Shown here: positions 1 to 7,797 of the stretch, piece after piece
Position numbering within the stretch: the stretch's first letter is position 1
How the letters are laid out: each line of letters opens with the position of its first letter
NCBI GenBank assembly: GCA_031276785.1
Contig: JAISMK010000071.1
Location: 1 to 35,777 of the forward strand
Length of the DNA: 35,777 nt
Direction: 5' to 3'
From: Desulfovibrio sp.
GTDB lineage: Bacteria; Desulfobacterota; Desulfovibrionia; Desulfovibrionales; Desulfovibrionaceae
The notes under the pieces: model-generated
What the model saw: the letters and a program-made list of their open reading frames with translations, nothing else
What the model was told of the DNA's origin: nothing
Database searches by the model: none
Made by a program: the position numbers and the translations under genes

Positions 1-28
1 AGGGGCAGGACGGAAGAGTCCAGCCCCT
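1..28. terminator. Possible hairpin downstream of the envelope operon
   Basis: The first 28 bases form an interrupted inverted repeat: AGGGGC pairs with GCCCCT and the inner GGA pairs with TCC, with one mismatch between. It lies about 75 bases past the stop of the minus-strand glycosyltransferase gene and could end that operon. The window edge hides any following T-run, so this is weak. Nothing else is seen in bases 29-100. Confidence 0.25.
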
Positions 29-100
29 CCGCAAAAAGAACTCGCGCCTTGCCAAACGAAAAAACTCAGCGTTTCCGAAATCCATTTAATCAGTGCTTAC

Positions 101-2230
101 TTAAAGGGCGGCCGGGTCAGGTTCCGGGGCGGCCGGGTCAGGTTCCGGGGCGGCCGGGTCAGGTTCCGGGGCGGCCGGAGGCGCCGGCTCGCAAGCCAGG
201 AGGATGCTGAGCCGCGTTTCCAGCCATTGCCGGTGAGCCTCCTCGCAGCCGGCGGGCCTGTCCGGCCAGGATTCCCAGACCGACAGGGGTATGGCCAGGG
301 CAATCCTCTCTCTGGCGGCCAGTTCAGCGACCACCGCAGGATCGCGGGTTTCCAGGATCGTCCTGCCCAGGTAATAGGTGTAGGTTCCGCCGTAATCCCG
401 GAAGGAGACCGGAGTGAATCCCCTGCCCGCCAGATCCTTCATGGCCCTGGCCTGGGATTCCGGGCTGAGGACGGCGGAGAAGGAAGGAGCCACCTGCGTT
501 GCCAGGGGGAAGGAAAGGACTGTCAGGGACAGAGCCGCCGTAAGGATCGTGCCTTCCGGACGGGAGGAGCGCAGGAGCAGCCAGAGCAGGAAGGCGGCCA
601 GGATCATCCCTCCTGCCGTCAGGAAGAACCATGTGTTCAGGGGCAGCTCCCAACCGGGCAGACCTTTCAGGGGCGGCCGAGGCAGAAGGCCGAAGAGCAT
701 CAGGGAGGCAATGCCCAGGGCCAGGCCGGCCAGAAGGATGGTCAGGGCCAGACTGTGCCGGAACAGGGCGGACCTCCGGGCGGAGAGCTGCAGGGCGGCC
801 CGGCCCGCCAGGAGAGCCAGGGCGGGAAGTGAGGGCAGGAAATAGACGGCGAGTTTGGTGCTTACGGCGGAGAGCAGAAGCAGGGAGGAGATCGCCACGC
901 ACCACAGGTAGCCGTAGCCCTCTCCTTCCGGACGGCGGGAGGCCGCGAGTCCTGCGCGCATTCTGGCGCCGAACAGCCCGGTCCAAGGCAGGGCGAGGAG
1001 GAGCGGGGTCCAGGGGAGGAAAATCAGGGGCAGGGCCGCCAAATAGTAATACCAGGGTTCCTGGTGGTGAAAGGCGTTGACCAGCCGGTTGACGGTCTGC
1101 TCTTGCACATAGACGCGGAAAAAGGCGTCAAAGCCGCCCAGTTCCAAGGCGGCTGGCGCGGCCCAGGCGCTGATCAGGGCCAGACCCACCAGGAGGCCGA
1201 GCAGGAAATCTCCGCGCAGGATGCGCCGGGGCGTGCCCCGCCAGCAGAGGAAAAACAGTCCGGCCGCAAGGGGCAGAGCCAGGCCCAGGGCTCCCTTGGT
1301 CAAAACAGCAAGGGCCGCCAAGGTAAAGCCCAGAACCATGCAGCCCGCTGCCTGGGGACGGACCCAGGCATGGTAGAAGGCGGCGTGGCTGCACACCACC
1401 AGGGCGGAAAAAAGCAGATCCATCCGGGCGTAATGCAAAAGTCCCATCACGGCGGCGCAGGTAAGCAGGATCAGCCCTGACGCCAGTTGGGTCCGCCCGT
1501 CATAGCGGGCGACAAAACGGCCGAAAAACAGGGCCGCCCAGAGAAACAGCAGGCCGGAGACCGCCGCGCCCGCGAAATACAGATTCACTTCTTCCGTTCC
1601 GGCCAGGGCCAGCAGTTCCCGCAATCCCAGCAGAAACCAGAAGTAGAGCGGCGGCTTGTCAGGATATAGCTCCCCATTAAGGCGCAGGAGCAGCCAATGC
1701 CCGTTGTCCGCCAGTTCCCGGAAGACGGCGGCGTGCCGGATTTCATCGGAATACCAGAGGGAGCGCGAGTCAAGGGCGGGAAGAACCTGGGCCGCCAGCA
1801 GCAGGGTAAGAACAACCAGAGGGGACAGGGCCAGAAGATTGAACAGCCGCGAACCCAGGCTGGCGGGCAGGCCCGGCTCGGCCCTGAGCAGGGGATGGGT
1901 GCGGAAAAAATCCGCCGCCCCGGGTTCCGCCCTTGGGCGGGAGACGGCCTGTTTGTTCTCCGTGTCCAGATAGGCGGAGGCTGCGGGCCGGGAGGCGCCG
2001 GCCTCCGGCTCCTGGCCCGGTTCCTCGGCGCCGGCGGCGTCGGAGGGGGTGGGGCCGGCGTCCGGGCGATCCCCGCCGTCCGGATTTTCCATGCCAGGGG
2101 CCTCGGACGGAGAGATATCCGAGGCCGGGAAGCCCTGGCCCGAACCATCCGCGCCAGAGGCGTCAGTTGGAGGAAATTCCTTTTCTGCGGGCAGGATCGG
2201 GGGATGGGAAGGGTCAGACGGCTGGTTCAC
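101..2230 (-). CDS. ArnT/PMT-family (GT39/GT83-like) membrane glycosyltransferase
   Basis: An integral membrane glycosyltransferase that probably transfers a sugar from a polyprenyl-phosphate donor onto lipid A or another envelope acceptor on the outer face of the inner membrane. After a first membrane helix comes SLWYSDEIRHA, the first-loop acidic motif of the PMT/ArnT superfamily, followed by the PDKPPLYFW segment typical of ArnT-like enzymes and then many hydrophobic helices. The track ORF extends to 2896, but that extension is the shadow of the PAP2 gene. The GTG at 2230 overlaps the PAP2 stop as GTGA, implying translational coupling and a 709-residue protein. Two oddities are visible: about 110 proline/acid-rich, low-complexity residues before the first helix, and a C-terminal PEPDPAA heptad repeat from a 21-bp tandem repeat. 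The acceptor and sugar cannot be told from sequence. Confidence 0.85.
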   Translation of the reverse strand: MNQPSDPSHPPILPAEKEFPPTDASGADGSGQGFPASDISPSEAPGMENPDGGDRPDAGPTPSDAAGAEEPGQEPEAGASRPAASAYLDTENKQAVSRPRAEPGAADFFRTHPLLRAEPGLPASLGSRLFNLLALSPLVVLTLLLAAQVLPALDSRSLWYSDEIRHAAVFRELADNGHWLLLRLNGELYPDKPPLYFWFLLGLRELLALAGTEEVNLYFAGAAVSGLLFLWAALFFGRFVARYDGRTQLASGLILLTCAAVMGLLHYARMDLLFSALVVCSHAAFYHAWVRPQAAGCMVLGFTLAALAVLTKGALGLALPLAAGLFFLCWRGTPRRILRGDFLLGLLVGLALISAWAAPAALELGGFDAFFRVYVQEQTVNRLVNAFHHQEPWYYYLAALPLIFLPWTPLLLALPWTGLFGARMRAGLAASRRPEGEGYGYLWCVAISSLLLLSAVSTKLAVYFLPSLPALALLAGRAALQLSARRSALFRHSLALTILLAGLALGIASLMLFGLLPRPPLKGLPGWELPLNTWFFLTAGGMILAAFLLWLLLRSSRPEGTILTAALSLTVLSFPLATQVAPSFSAVLSPESQARAMKDLAGRGFTPVSFRDYGGTYTYYLGRTILETRDPAVVAELAARERIALAIPLSVWESWPDRPAGCEEAHRQWLETRLSILLACEPAPPAAPEPDPAAPEPDPAAPEPDPAAL
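106..178 (-). repeat. 21-bp tandem repeat, about 3.5 copies, encoding PEPDPAA
   Basis: The unit gggcggccgggtcaggttcc plus one g occurs at 106, 127 and 148, with a partial unit at 169-178. The period is 21, so changes in copy number keep the reading frame. It encodes the proline/acid heptads at the very C-terminus of the glycosyltransferase. Confidence 0.95.
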
Positions 2231-2880
2231 GATAACCCCCGCGCGCTGATGTAGTGGACGGCGAGGGAGCAGAGAGCGCCTATGCCCATGCCGGCCGCGA
2301 TATCGGAGATGTGGTGCATGGAAAGATAGATACGGGAGTATCCGACAAGGGCCGGTACAAGGCCCAGCCCCAGCGAGAACAGAGGCCGGGCGCGGCGCGT
2401 GGCCAGAGGCGCGCAGGCGCCGATTATTTCGGCGGTATGTCCGGAGGGAAAGGAATGGTTGCCGTGTTCCAGAGTAAAGGGGACGTAGCCGACGCCCTGA
2501 AGCAGAGACTGGGGCCGGGGCCGGCCCACGGCGATTTTCAGGAGACGCACCAGGAGGAAGGAAAGGCTGATCTGGACGAGAACATAGGCGACGCACAGAC
2601 GCAGCAGGGAAAGATCGGGCATTTTCAGTCCCCGCCGGAAGATCCAGGCGTAGACCCCGTAGAACAGAGGCGTCGCTCCATAGGATACCGCCAGCATGGC
2701 CTGGGTGAGCAGGGGCTGCCTGGGCCGCAGGCCGCTGAAGTATTCGGCAAGTTCCCGGTTCGAGCCGAAAGCCGCGGACAGCCAGAGCAGAGTAAGAGCC
2801 AGAGGGGTCAGGCAGAGCATAAGATGGGTCCAGGGGTAGCCGCACAAAAAGACGGCGATCTCTCTTCCTTTCCCGGACAT
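2227..2880 (-). CDS. PAP2-family membrane lipid phosphatase
   Basis: A type 2 phosphatidic acid phosphatase family enzyme, probably dephosphorylating a lipid phosphate or pyrophosphate (undecaprenyl pyrophosphate, phosphatidylglycerol phosphate or lipid A) at the periplasmic face. With the start used here (217 residues) all three catalytic motifs are present: KIAVGRPRP at 115-123, PSGH at 145-148, and SRIYLSMHHISD at 182-193 with the catalytic His189 and Asp193. Several membrane helices surround them. I chose ATG 2880 because GGAG lies five bases upstream and the first helix follows soon after. ATG 2973 and ATG 3009 would add 31 or 43 unconserved residues. It follows mlaA in the same operon and overlaps the glycosyltransferase start by four bases, so the pair may act on one lipid-linked sugar system. 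Confidence 0.85.
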   Translation of the reverse strand: MSGKGREIAVFLCGYPWTHLMLCLTPLALTLLWLSAAFGSNRELAEYFSGLRPRQPLLTQAMLAVSYGATPLFYGVYAWIFRRGLKMPDLSLLRLCVAYVLVQISLSFLLVRLLKIAVGRPRPQSLLQGVGYVPFTLEHGNHSFPSGHTAEIIGACAPLATRRARPLFSLGLGLVPALVGYSRIYLSMHHISDIAAGMGIGALCSLAVHYISARGLS

Positions 2881-3022
2881 GCGGTCTCCGTGCCAATGCC
2901 GCCCTAATTTTATTTCCGATTCAAAACCGCGTCCTTGCTGTTTTGAATTGTCGGCCGGCGCTGTGGTACTCATGGCCTTCTTTAGGCCCGGTCCTGTTGT
3001 TTTGCGCAAGGCGGAGTTACCG

Positions 3023-3784
3023 TCAGCGGGCCGCCTTGCCCCGCCGATACTGGATGTAGCCGTTGCGCACGGCGGAGTAGGGTTCCACCGCCGTGCCGCG
3101 CATATCGTCGTAGATATCCAGAATCTTGTCCAGGTCGTTAAAGGTTTTCACAGCCGTAAGGCCGAAGCCGATCCAAGGGTCCATATAGGCCAGGGGATCC
3201 AGAAAGGTGTCTCCCACCATGCCCAGAGAATCCTTGAGAGTGCTTGGGCCCAGGAAAGGCCAGACAATATACAGAGTTTCCTTCATGCCCCAGACGGCCA
3301 GGGTCTGCCCCAGGTCCTCCTCTTCCACCGGGACAATGGCGGGGTGGGAGGGGGCAAGATCAAAGATGCCGCCCAGGCCGGCGGTGGAGTTCAGAATGAA
3401 CCAGGAGAATTCGGCTCCTGCCGCCAATCCCTTGCCCTGCAGCAGATTATTCACGAAGCGCACCGGGAAAAGGAGATTGTAGAATACATTGTGCAGGCCC
3501 GTGCGCACCGGATCGGGCGTTATGGCCACATATCCCCGGTGCAGGGGCCGGAGAACATAGTCGATGGCGACGTCGTTAAAGGACTGAACGGCTCTGTTCC
3601 AGCCCTCCAGAGGGTCTGGCACCCGATTGTCCTCATACTCCGCAAAGGGGTCGTCTTCTTCCAGGGAAGGATGGGGGCCGGCCGCGGCCGGCCCGGCGCC
3701 GGGCAGCAGGAGGCAGAAGATCAGGATCCCCGGGAGGAGAAAGCGTCGGCGCGTTCCGGAAGCGCAAGGCGGGCACGGGATCAC
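3023..3784 (-). CDS. mlaA: MlaA (VacJ) outer-membrane phospholipid transport lipoprotein homologue
   Basis: MlaA sits in the outer membrane, removes misplaced phospholipids from the outer leaflet and passes them to the periplasmic carrier MlaC. The 253-residue product has an N-terminal secretion signal and the family core: NRVPDPLEGWNRAVQSFND, then PVRFVNNLLQGK, NSTAGLGGIFDLA and GPSTLKDSLG. No clear lipobox cysteine is seen near the predicted cleavage site, unlike E. coli MlaA, so the homologue may not be lipidated. The start is a GTG at 3784 with GGAG upstream. It lies 16 bases after mlaC, so the whole pathway from outer membrane to inner-membrane ABC complex is in one operon. Confidence 0.93.
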   Translation of the reverse strand: MIPCPPCASGTRRRFLLPGILIFCLLLPGAGPAAAGPHPSLEEDDPFAEYEDNRVPDPLEGWNRAVQSFNDVAIDYVLRPLHRGYVAITPDPVRTGLHNVFYNLLFPVRFVNNLLQGKGLAAGAEFSWFILNSTAGLGGIFDLAPSHPAIVPVEEEDLGQTLAVWGMKETLYIVWPFLGPSTLKDSLGMVGDTFLDPLAYMDPWIGFGLTAVKTFNDLDKILDIYDDMRGTAVEPYSAVRNGYIQYRRGKAAR

Positions 3785-3800
3785 AGACCGCTTCTCCGCT

Positions 3801-4448
3801 CTACTGCGCGGCTTGCCGCGGTCGGTTAAGGTCGCGCATCTTGGCGGCCATGTCTCCGACCTGCCGGATCAATTGCTCCACGTCGCCCTTGCTCAGGAGT
3901 TCCTGGAACTGATCCCGGTAGTAATGGACCATGCTCACGCGCTCAATAACCACGTCATAGACGACCCAGTTGTCTTTGCGGGTCATGCAGTAGGCCACGG
4001 ACACGGGCGTGCCCTTGACGTCCACGCTGGTCTGGATCTCGGCGCGCCTGCCGTCCTTGCTGGCGCTCTCGTCCAGGTAGGTGACGGTTTCTCCGTCATA
4101 GCCGGCGAGTTTCTCAAGGTAGCGTTCCCGCAGCAGGTTGGTGAAGGCCGCCTGGAAACGGTTTTTATGATCTTCGCTGAAGGTCAGCCAGGCGGGACCC
4201 ACCGCGCGCATGGAAAGTTCGCCGAAGTCAAAGAGAGTCAGGATGATCTTTTCCACAGAGTCCATGATTTCCTGCTGTTTGGCCGGGTCGTTGCGCTCCG
4301 GCCGGCCCAGTTCCGCCAGCACGGCGTTGATGGTGGATTCCAGGCGCTGCCGGGCCTCGGATTCCGCCGCCAGGGCGGGGGAGGGCTGCCGGGAGACCAG
4401 CAGGCAGAGCAGAGCGTATGTAAGAAAACGCGCTAAAGAGGCCGTCAT
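3801..4448 (-). CDS. mlaC: MlaC periplasmic phospholipid carrier
   Basis: A 215-residue periplasmic protein (Tol-Tol-Ttg2 / MlaC family) that carries phospholipid between MlaA in the outer membrane and the MlaFED complex in the inner membrane. A Sec signal ending in PALAAES is followed by the family core, with the LTFSEDHKNRFQAAFTNLLRERYLEKLAGY segment and a later NWVVYDVVIERVSMVHYYRDQF segment, which is the usual family signature. Its ATG overlaps the mlaD stop (ATGA), giving translational coupling and matched amounts. Confidence 0.94.
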   Translation of the reverse strand: MTASLARFLTYALLCLLVSRQPSPALAAESEARQRLESTINAVLAELGRPERNDPAKQQEIMDSVEKIILTLFDFGELSMRAVGPAWLTFSEDHKNRFQAAFTNLLRERYLEKLAGYDGETVTYLDESASKDGRRAEIQTSVDVKGTPVSVAYCMTRKDNWVVYDVVIERVSMVHYYRDQFQELLSKGDVEQLIRQVGDMAAKMRDLNRPRQAAQ

Positions 4449-4891
4449 TTTACTCCTCCGAAAACGAATTTGCCGATGAGCGCTTCAATGTCCAGAGCGG
4501 ACTCCGTTTCTTCGATCTCCCCTCCGGGCGGCACCAGGGAGGAGGAACCGCCCGGAGACAGGCGCACATACTTATCGCCGATCAGTCCGCTGGTCTTTAT
4601 GGAGGCAATGGTATCCCCGCTGAGGGCGACATTCTTGTCCATCTGCAGAGTCACTTTGGCCCGGAAACCGTCCTGAAGGCTGATGCCGATCACCTTGCCC
4701 ACGCTCACTCCTGCGATTTCCACCCTGGCTCCGGGGCGCAGCCCGCTCACGGAGGCGAAGGTGGCCTCCACAAGGTAGCCGTCCGAGGAGAAAAGCTCCA
4801 TCCTGCCCAGCTTGATGGTCAGGTATCCGAGGCAGAGAAGGCCGGCAAGCACGAAAAGGCCGACTGAAAATTCCAGAGAATATTTTCTCAT
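4445..4891 (-). CDS. mlaD: MlaD, MCE-domain subunit of the phospholipid ABC transporter
   Basis: MlaD is the single-MCE-domain protein that forms the periplasmic ring on MlaFE and contacts MlaC. The product is 148 residues: one N-terminal membrane helix (VGLFVLAGLLCLGYLTIKLG), then the MCE domain with the SGLRPGARVEIAGVSVGKV segment, and a short C-terminal tail. The track ORF starts at 5032, but its first 47 residues are unlike MlaD and read through a pair of strong hairpins. ATG 4891 gives the canonical MRKYSLEFSVG start with a GGAC-AGGCGGA ribosome-site region in front. It ends in a four-base overlap with mlaC. Confidence 0.93.
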   Translation of the reverse strand: MRKYSLEFSVGLFVLAGLLCLGYLTIKLGRMELFSSDGYLVEATFASVSGLRPGARVEIAGVSVGKVIGISLQDGFRAKVTLQMDKNVALSGDTIASIKTSGLIGDKYVRLSPGGSSSLVPPGGEIEETESALDIEALIGKFVFGGVK

Positions 4892-4935
4892 TCCGCCTGT
4901 CCTTTTTCCGGTTCGCATTTGCCGCCCGTAAAGCC

Positions 4936-4972
4936 GGGGGGCGCTGCTCCCCCCTTTTCCCTGGCGGGAAAA
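4936..4972 (-). promoter_or_regulatory. Tandem hairpins between mlaF and mlaD
   Basis: Two adjacent perfect hairpins fill the only sizeable gap of the mla operon. GGGGGG pairs with CCCCCC around a 7-base loop (4936-4954), and TTTTCCC pairs with GGGAAAA around a 4-base loop (4955-4972). In an otherwise coupled operon they may set the ratio of MlaE/F to MlaD/C/A by processing or partial termination. The structure is visible; the role is inference. Confidence 0.55.
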
Positions 4973-5013
4973 GGCTTGTTGTCCGCGCGTGATTCCGCCC
5001 GGTTCCGGTTTGT

Positions 5014-5859
5014 TTAACGGCTCTCCAGCCAACTGTCCAGAGCTTCCGCCATGCGTCCCCGGACGGCAGGGTCCAGATCGGCCGCGGCCGGGCAGGGGGC
5101 GCCGTCATCCTCCCGGGGGGCGGCGCGGTCCAGAAACAAGCGCAGGTAGGGATTGGCCGTCTTCTGCAGACCGTCGAGATCTCCGGCATAAGCCACGGTC
5201 TTGTCCGCCAGGACCAGGATATGGTCGGCCAGGGCGCGCACGCTGGCCATGTCGTGGCTGACGGTGACGATGGTCATGTCCGGAAAGCGTTTTTTCATGG
5301 TCAGGAGCAGGGCGTCCATCTGGGCGGCATTCACCGGATCCAGGCCGGAGGTGGGCTCATCGCAGAGCAGAAGGGGCGGGAGCGTGACCAGAGCCCTGGC
5401 CAGGCCGGCCCGTTTTCTCATGCCGCCGGACAGCTCCGAGGGATAGTAGCCGGCGAATCCTGCCAGATTGACCAGGAAGAGGGTGTGCCGGACAATGGCG
5501 CGGATATCGTCGGGGGAAAGGCGGGTATGTTCGGCCAGGGGCAGGGCCACATTTTCCCCCAGAGTCAGGGATCCCAGCAGGGCGCCGTCCTGGAACAGCA
5601 CCCCCATGCGGCGTCGGATGCGGCGGAAGGCTTTGGGCGGCAGGGCGAAAAGATCCTGCCCGCCCAGCAGGATTTGCCCGGACAGAGGCCGGGCAAGGCC
5701 GATGATGTGGCGGAGCAGAGTGGATTTGCCGCTCCCCGATCCGCCCAGAATGACGGAGATTTTCCCGGCCGGCAGGACGGCGCTGAAGTTTTCCAGAACA
5801 ACGGTTTCGCCGTAGCCCAGGCGCAGATCCCGCAGTTCTATGTCCCAGAATGTTCTCAT
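5014..5859 (-). CDS. mlaF: MlaF, ATPase of the phospholipid ABC transporter
   Basis: The cytoplasmic ATPase that drives the Mla phospholipid transporter. Walker A is GGSGSGKST at residues 39-47, the signature is LSGGMRKRAGLARAL, Walker B is LLLCDEPTSGLD, and the switch histidine is in TVSHDM. This matches the MlaF/Ttg2A type. The C-terminal tail after about residue 245 is proline/acid rich and is probably the MlaB-facing extension, although no mlaB gene is seen here. The track start at 5889 would overlap mlaE by 26 bases. ATG 5859, four bases past the mlaE stop, gives the typical N-terminus MRTFWDIELRDL, so I prefer it. Confidence 0.93.
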   Translation of the reverse strand: MRTFWDIELRDLRLGYGETVVLENFSAVLPAGKISVILGGSGSGKSTLLRHIIGLARPLSGQILLGGQDLFALPPKAFRRIRRRMGVLFQDGALLGSLTLGENVALPLAEHTRLSPDDIRAIVRHTLFLVNLAGFAGYYPSELSGGMRKRAGLARALVTLPPLLLCDEPTSGLDPVNAAQMDALLLTMKKRFPDMTIVTVSHDMASVRALADHILVLADKTVAYAGDLDGLQKTANPYLRLFLDRAAPREDDGAPCPAAADLDPAVRGRMAEALDSWLESR

Positions 5860-5863
5860 TCGG

Positions 5864-6667
5864 TTACAGCAGGAAAGAGGTGAGCGCATAGTCTCCTGTG
5901 AGCAGGAGGACGCAGGAAAGAACCACAGCCGAGGTGGTGGCGTTGCTCACGGCCTCCGGACCCATGCCGTCCGTGCGCATGTGGGCGAAATATCCTTTGT
6001 AGCAGCAGACCAGGATCACCGTCAGGGCGAAGACCAGGGATTTGAGCAGACAGCCCTGAACATCCGCCCAGACCACGCTACTGGCGATCCGGTCGAAATA
6101 TACTCCCTGGCTGATGCCCAAGAGAAGCACGCCGGAGACATAGCCCCCCAGAATGCCCACGATGGTGAACACGGAGGTCAGCAGAGGGAAGCAGAGCAGG
6201 GATGCGGTGACGCGCGGGGCCACCAGATAGCCCATGGGGCTGATATCCATCACCTCCAGGGCGTCGATCTGATCGCTGATGCGCATGACCCCGATTTCCG
6301 CGGCCATGGCGGAACCGGCCCGCCCGGTGACCATAATGGCGGTGAGTACCGGGCCGAGTTCCCGGATCAGGCTCAGGGCCACAGCGGACCCGAGCAGTCC
6401 CTCGGAGCCGAACTGGGCCAGGTTGTAGTAGCCTTGCAGGCCGAGAACCATGCCGGTAAACAGCCCGATGAGTACAATGAGGAAAAAGGACCCCGCCCCC
6501 ATGAAGTAGATCTGGCGGATCACCTTGCCCGCCTGTCCGCGCGAGGGCATGTGGCGGATGCCTTGGGCCGCGAACAGGGCCATGGCCCCCATTTCAGCGA
6601 TGAAATTCAGGACAAGGCGGCCGAGAGAGGCAATAAGGCCGGTAAGGGCGAAATGCCGTTGCTGCAT
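5864..6667 (-). CDS. mlaE: MlaE, permease of the phospholipid ABC transporter
   Basis: A 267-residue MlaE-family inner-membrane permease and the first gene of the mla operon. It shows the family features: hydrophobic helices, the GQAGKVIRQIYFMG segment, the central SLIRELGPVLTAIMVTGRAGSAMAAEIG motif, and a later EALEVM-like DALEVMDISPMGYLVAPR segment. It pairs with MlaF (ATPase) and MlaD (MCE ring). No strong SD is seen before ATG 6667 and the promoter should lie in the 6668-6924 stretch, where I could not define -35/-10 boxes with confidence. Confidence 0.94.
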   Translation of the reverse strand: MQQRHFALTGLIASLGRLVLNFIAEMGAMALFAAQGIRHMPSRGQAGKVIRQIYFMGAGSFFLIVLIGLFTGMVLGLQGYYNLAQFGSEGLLGSAVALSLIRELGPVLTAIMVTGRAGSAMAAEIGVMRISDQIDALEVMDISPMGYLVAPRVTASLLCFPLLTSVFTIVGILGGYVSGVLLLGISQGVYFDRIASSVVWADVQGCLLKSLVFALTVILVCCYKGYFAHMRTDGMGPEAVSNATTSAVVLSCVLLLTGDYALTSFLL

Positions 6668-6924
6668 GGGAATTTTGTTGCCTGTTTCCCCGGGCTGGGC
6701 CAGGGGATGATTGTTTCCGGCCGCTGGCCGGCGGCCCAGAGGTTCCGCCGCGGAGCCTTTTCCGGGGAGTTTACTGCAGAGGGAAGAGGGAGGATCCTTT
6801 CCGGTCCGCCCGCTGTGGCCGGCGGCGCGGTATCCGCCTCGGCGCTATGCATATCCGCTGGACAGCGCCGCGTCAAGGCCGGAACCCATACCCCGAGGCC
6901 GGCATGCGCCTATTGGCTTTGATC
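6668..6924. other. Intergenic region upstream of mlaE, no gene seen
   Basis: This GC-rich stretch between the mla operon and the first dispersed repeat carries only short shadow ORFs. It must hold the mla promoter on the minus strand, but no convincing boxes are visible. The next 345 bases hold a repeat copy and the sigma-54 promoter, listed separately. Confidence 0.5.
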
Positions 6925-7052
6925 TAGAGCATTTTACGCTTGAAATGCTTGCTTGACGGCGAGCTTGGCTCGCCTGCAAGCATTTCGCGGCAAGGATTTG
7001 CAGGCAAATCCTTGCAGAGCGGTCCAACTTTTTCAAAGTTGAACTGCTCTAG
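6925..7052 (-). repeat. Three-hairpin dispersed repeat, copy 1 (full length, reverse)
   Basis: A full copy in reverse orientation, flanked by tagagc and gctcta. Read on the minus strand it holds three hairpins in a row: a GAGCAGTTCAACTTT/AAAGTTGGACCGCTC stem, a GCAAGGATTTGC/AAATCCTTGC stem, and a long AAATGCTTGC-GGCGAGC stem closing with AAATGCTCTA. It matches copy 6 at 33684-33810 almost throughout. Confidence 0.9.
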
Positions 7053-7094
7053 CTCCCCGCCCCCCGCCGTTAAATACAGTTCTACCCGGACGTA

Positions 7095-7110
7095 TTTTGT
7101 CGGCCCAAAA
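7095..7110. promoter_or_regulatory. Short inverted repeat, possible activator site
   Basis: TTTTG-TCGGCC-CAAAA lies about 95 bases upstream of the sigma-54 -24 element, a usual place for an enhancer-binding protein. The arms are only five bases, so chance is a fair explanation. Confidence 0.2.
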
Positions 7111-7202
7111 TGTATCTTTCGGCCCTGTTGTCATCCTCCCGGTTCCGTGCAAGTATCTTCCAACGCCAGTCGCGCTCGCGTCCAGGGGGGAGGAGGCAAT
7201 GC

Positions 7203-7219
7203 CTGGCATGTATATTGCT
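7203..7219 (+). promoter_or_regulatory. Sigma-54 (RpoN) promoter of the nitrogen-type cluster
   Basis: CTGGCATGTATATTGCT matches the sigma-54 consensus (YTGGCACG-N4-TTGCW) at every position but one, with GG at 7205-7206 and GC at 7217-7218, exactly ten bases apart. Transcription should begin near 7230, leaving about 40 bases before ATG 7270 and its AAGGAG site. Sigma-54 needs an enhancer-binding activator, and none is encoded in the window. This placement fits control by nitrogen state or by substrate. Confidence 0.7.
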
Positions 7220-7269
7220 AATGCTCCGCAGTATCTTGCCCTTACACATTATTATCCAAGGAGCCGACC

Positions 7270-7755
7270 ATGCCTATGGTACCCATTCCTCCCATTGTCG
7301 CCGGGGATGAAATTGTCAATCACGGGCCGAAAATTTTTGAAGACATCCAGGCGCGTCCCGGCGAAAAGGCGCTCATCACCATGCATACGGTTCCCTTTGA
7401 AGGCTCAGTCGGCCTGATCAACATGCTGACCGCGACCCGTCTGGTGCGCAAGGGCTATGACTTCACCATGCTGCTCTATGGTCCCGGCGTACTCATGGCT
7501 TCCAATACCCGGGGCTTCCCCAAGGTGGGGGACGAGGGCTTCGGAGGCAACCTGGCCTATAACAGGCAGCTTGCTACAATTATGAAAGAAGGCGGAAAGA
7601 TTCTGGCCTGTCGTTTCGCTATGAGCGCCCTGTACGGCATGCGCGAGGCGGACCTCCTGCCCGGCGTTCAGGCCATCCATCCCCTGGATGTCCTGGACTG
7701 CAGTCTTCTCCACCAGCGCGCCGGCGCCCTGATTATCTCAACATGGACCGTATAA
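7270..7755 (+). CDS. MSMEG_0572/Sll0783 family nitrogen-starvation response protein
   Basis: A 161-residue protein of the Sll0783/MSMEG_0572 family, a DsrE-like small-protein family known from the conserved Nit1 nitrilase clusters and raised under nitrogen starvation in Synechocystis. Family-like features are the N-terminal GEKALITMHTVPFEGSVGLIN segment, the LYGPGVLMA segment, GFPKVGDEGFGGNLAYN, and the AMSALYGMREADLLPGV segment. Its biochemical role is not known. The start has a clear AAGGAG (7258-7263) seven bases before ATG. It is the first gene after the sigma-54 promoter and heads the long plus-strand block. The usual next gene, a nitrilase, is absent and an amidohydrolase takes its place. 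Confidence 0.85.
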   Translation: MPMVPIPPIVAGDEIVNHGPKIFEDIQARPGEKALITMHTVPFEGSVGLINMLTATRLVRKGYDFTMLLYGPGVLMASNTRGFPKVGDEGFGGNLAYNRQLATIMKEGGKILACRFAMSALYGMREADLLPGVQAIHPLDVLDCSLLHQRAGALIISTWTV

Positions 7756-7797
7756 TAAAGGTGCCATTGCAAAATAAAATGCTCTACAGGAGACTAT

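Noticed and set aside
101-2896. 931-residue minus-strand ORF
   Set aside because: Residues before the GTG at 2230 are the wrong-frame shadow of the PAP2 gene; the real protein starts where GTGA overlaps the PAP2 stop.
5840-6922. 360-residue plus-strand ORF
   Set aside because: Antisense of mlaE; composition is that of a shadow frame.
6845-7036. Small ORFs inside repeat copies (also at 8642, 30622 and elsewhere)
   Set aside because: They are translations of the dispersed repeat, recurring in several copies with the same peptide fragments.
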